Positions 63,538 to 64,000 of a stretch of DNA of 64,000 nt are shown piece by piece. The translations under genes and the position numbers were made by a program. The DNA comes from CAVSWT01 sp963775245 (GTDB lineage Bacteria > Bacteroidota > Ignavibacteria > Ignavibacteriales > Ignavibacteriaceae), in assembly GCA_963775245.1 (NCBI GenBank), contig CAVZID010000015.1, positions 124,001-188,000 on the forward strand. Direction: 5' to 3'. Within the stretch, counting starts at the first letter, position 1, and each line of letters starts with the position of its first letter. Below the pieces are notes generated by a model. It saw nothing but the letters and a program-made list of their open reading frames with translations. It searched no databases and had not been told where the DNA came from.

Positions 63538-64000
63538 TATAATAAAGAAAAGAATTTTAATTGTTGGTTCAAACGGTATGCTTGGCCAAAGAGTTGCTCA
63601 TTATTATCTGCGGAAAAATAATGTGCAGCTTTTCGGATTGTCGGCTGAAGATGAATCTGTTTGTGAAAAAATTGATTACTTAAAAATCGATATAACAAAA
63701 CGTGATGAATTGAAAAAAGCTGTTTATGATTTTTGTCCCGATTTTATAATCAATGCTGCTGCTTTCACAAATGTTGATTTAAGTGAAACGGAAAGAGAAA
63801 TCGCCTGGAAGATAAATGTTAAAGGAGTTGAATACCTTGCTGAAATATCACGTGTGCTTGATTCGCACTTAATTCATATTTCTTCCGATTATATTTTTGA
63901 CGGAAATAAAGGGCCTTATACAGAAACCGACAAACCGAATCCACAAGGCTATTATGGAAGAACAAAACTGGCAAGTGAAAATGCATTAAAGATTAGCGGT
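63524..64000 (+). CDS. RmlD-type NAD(P)-dependent sugar-nucleotide reductase, C-terminus cut off
   Basis: The first 159 codons of a short-chain dehydrogenase: ILIVGSNGMLGQRVAHYY with the Gly-rich NAD(P) loop, FCPDFIINAAAFTNVDLSE, LIHISSDYIFDG and the catalytic Y-x-x-x-K as YYGRTKLASENAL. This matches dTDP-4-dehydrorhamnose reductase-like enzymes (RmlD), which make dTDP-rhamnose. It starts at the ATG at 63524, inside the end of the PfkB gene in another frame, and runs off the right edge. Confidence 0.88.
   Translation, partial: MFSNDIIKKRILIVGSNGMLGQRVAHYYLRKNNVQLFGLSAEDESVCEKIDYLKIDITKRDELKKAVYDFCPDFIINAAAFTNVDLSETEREIAWKINVKGVEYLAEISRVLDSHLIHISSDYIFDGNKGPYTETDKPNPQGYYGRTKLASENALKISG

Noticed and set aside
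1..64000. tRNA, rRNA, riboswitch, replication origin and insertion sequence
   Set aside because: No cloverleaf, rRNA block, known riboswitch core, DnaA-box cluster or transposase motif could be recognised on reading either strand; a covariance-model search was not possible.

Overview
The window is AT-rich DNA from a free-living bacterium of the Bacteroidetes/Chlorobi side of the tree, most probably an Ignavibacteria-like lineage. The pointers are a C-terminal type IX secretion sorting domain with the YPNPFNPST signature (gene ending at 32236), a PorV/PorQ-type outer-membrane protein, a TonB receptor with a carboxypeptidase-regulatory-like N-terminus, a propeller-type hybrid sensor kinase, BshA for bacillithiol synthesis, and several families of dispersed palindromic repeats between genes. 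Lineage is inferred from gene content; no rRNA, tRNA, CRISPR array or insertion sequence was recognised.

Layout. 0-6 kb: end of a glycosyltransferase, miaA, a cNMP/GAF/kinase-like sensor, a DNA glycosylase, an ECF sigma/anti-sigma pair, OsmC, FmdB and rhodanese proteins. 6-16.5 kb: a TPR protein, ilvD, a BNR propeller protein and a histidine-degradation group (ftcD, cyclodeaminase, a metal-site-degenerate HutG-like protein), then an NRDE protein. 16.7-32.3 kb: propeller sensor kinase, two paralogous response regulators, and an export/uptake cluster (TonB receptor, 1214-aa secreted protein, PorV-like protein, starch-binding-like T9SS cargo). 32.3-41 kb: SGNH hydrolase, PpiC isomerase, carbamoyltransferase-SxtJ-DUF5989 module, glycosyltransferase, polysaccharide deacetylase. 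41-45.3 kb: nitrogen block (LytTR regulator with a dead receiver, amt, Lrp, glnA). 45.3-53.3 kb: accessory stretch with a Ser/Thr kinase-TPR protein and its ECF sigma factor separated by VapBC, a cupin, an ArsC-like protein, a pentapeptide protein, a HEPN/MNT pair and a beta-lactamase-like hydrolase. 53.3-64 kb: an RsmF-like RNA methyltransferase, the cassette described next, a DNPH1-like hydrolase with bshA, a PfkB kinase and the start of rmlD.

The most unusual content is the compact cassette at about 54.8-60.9 kb. On the minus strand, genes that overlap or nearly touch encode a carrier-protein-like small protein, an XRE repressor, an ImmA/IrrE metallopeptidase, a divergent thymidylate-synthase-like protein, a thymidylate-kinase/DNA-base-hypermodification-domain fusion, and a second thymidylate-synthase-like protein with an intact nucleotide site and a probable C-terminal extension. 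A divergent gene encodes a dUTPase/dCTP-deaminase-fold protein with a C-terminal membrane segment. Between them is a three-half-site CTTAC/GTAAG operator. A DNPH1-like nucleotide hydrolase lies immediately beyond. I read this as a regulated cellular system built on modified deoxyuridine nucleotides, possibly defensive; that function is inference.

A caution applies to the whole window: about eleven otherwise conserved genes are each interrupted by one single-base frameshift, several of them in short homopolymers. Residual assembly error is the simplest explanation, so genes marked disrupted here may be intact in the organism.
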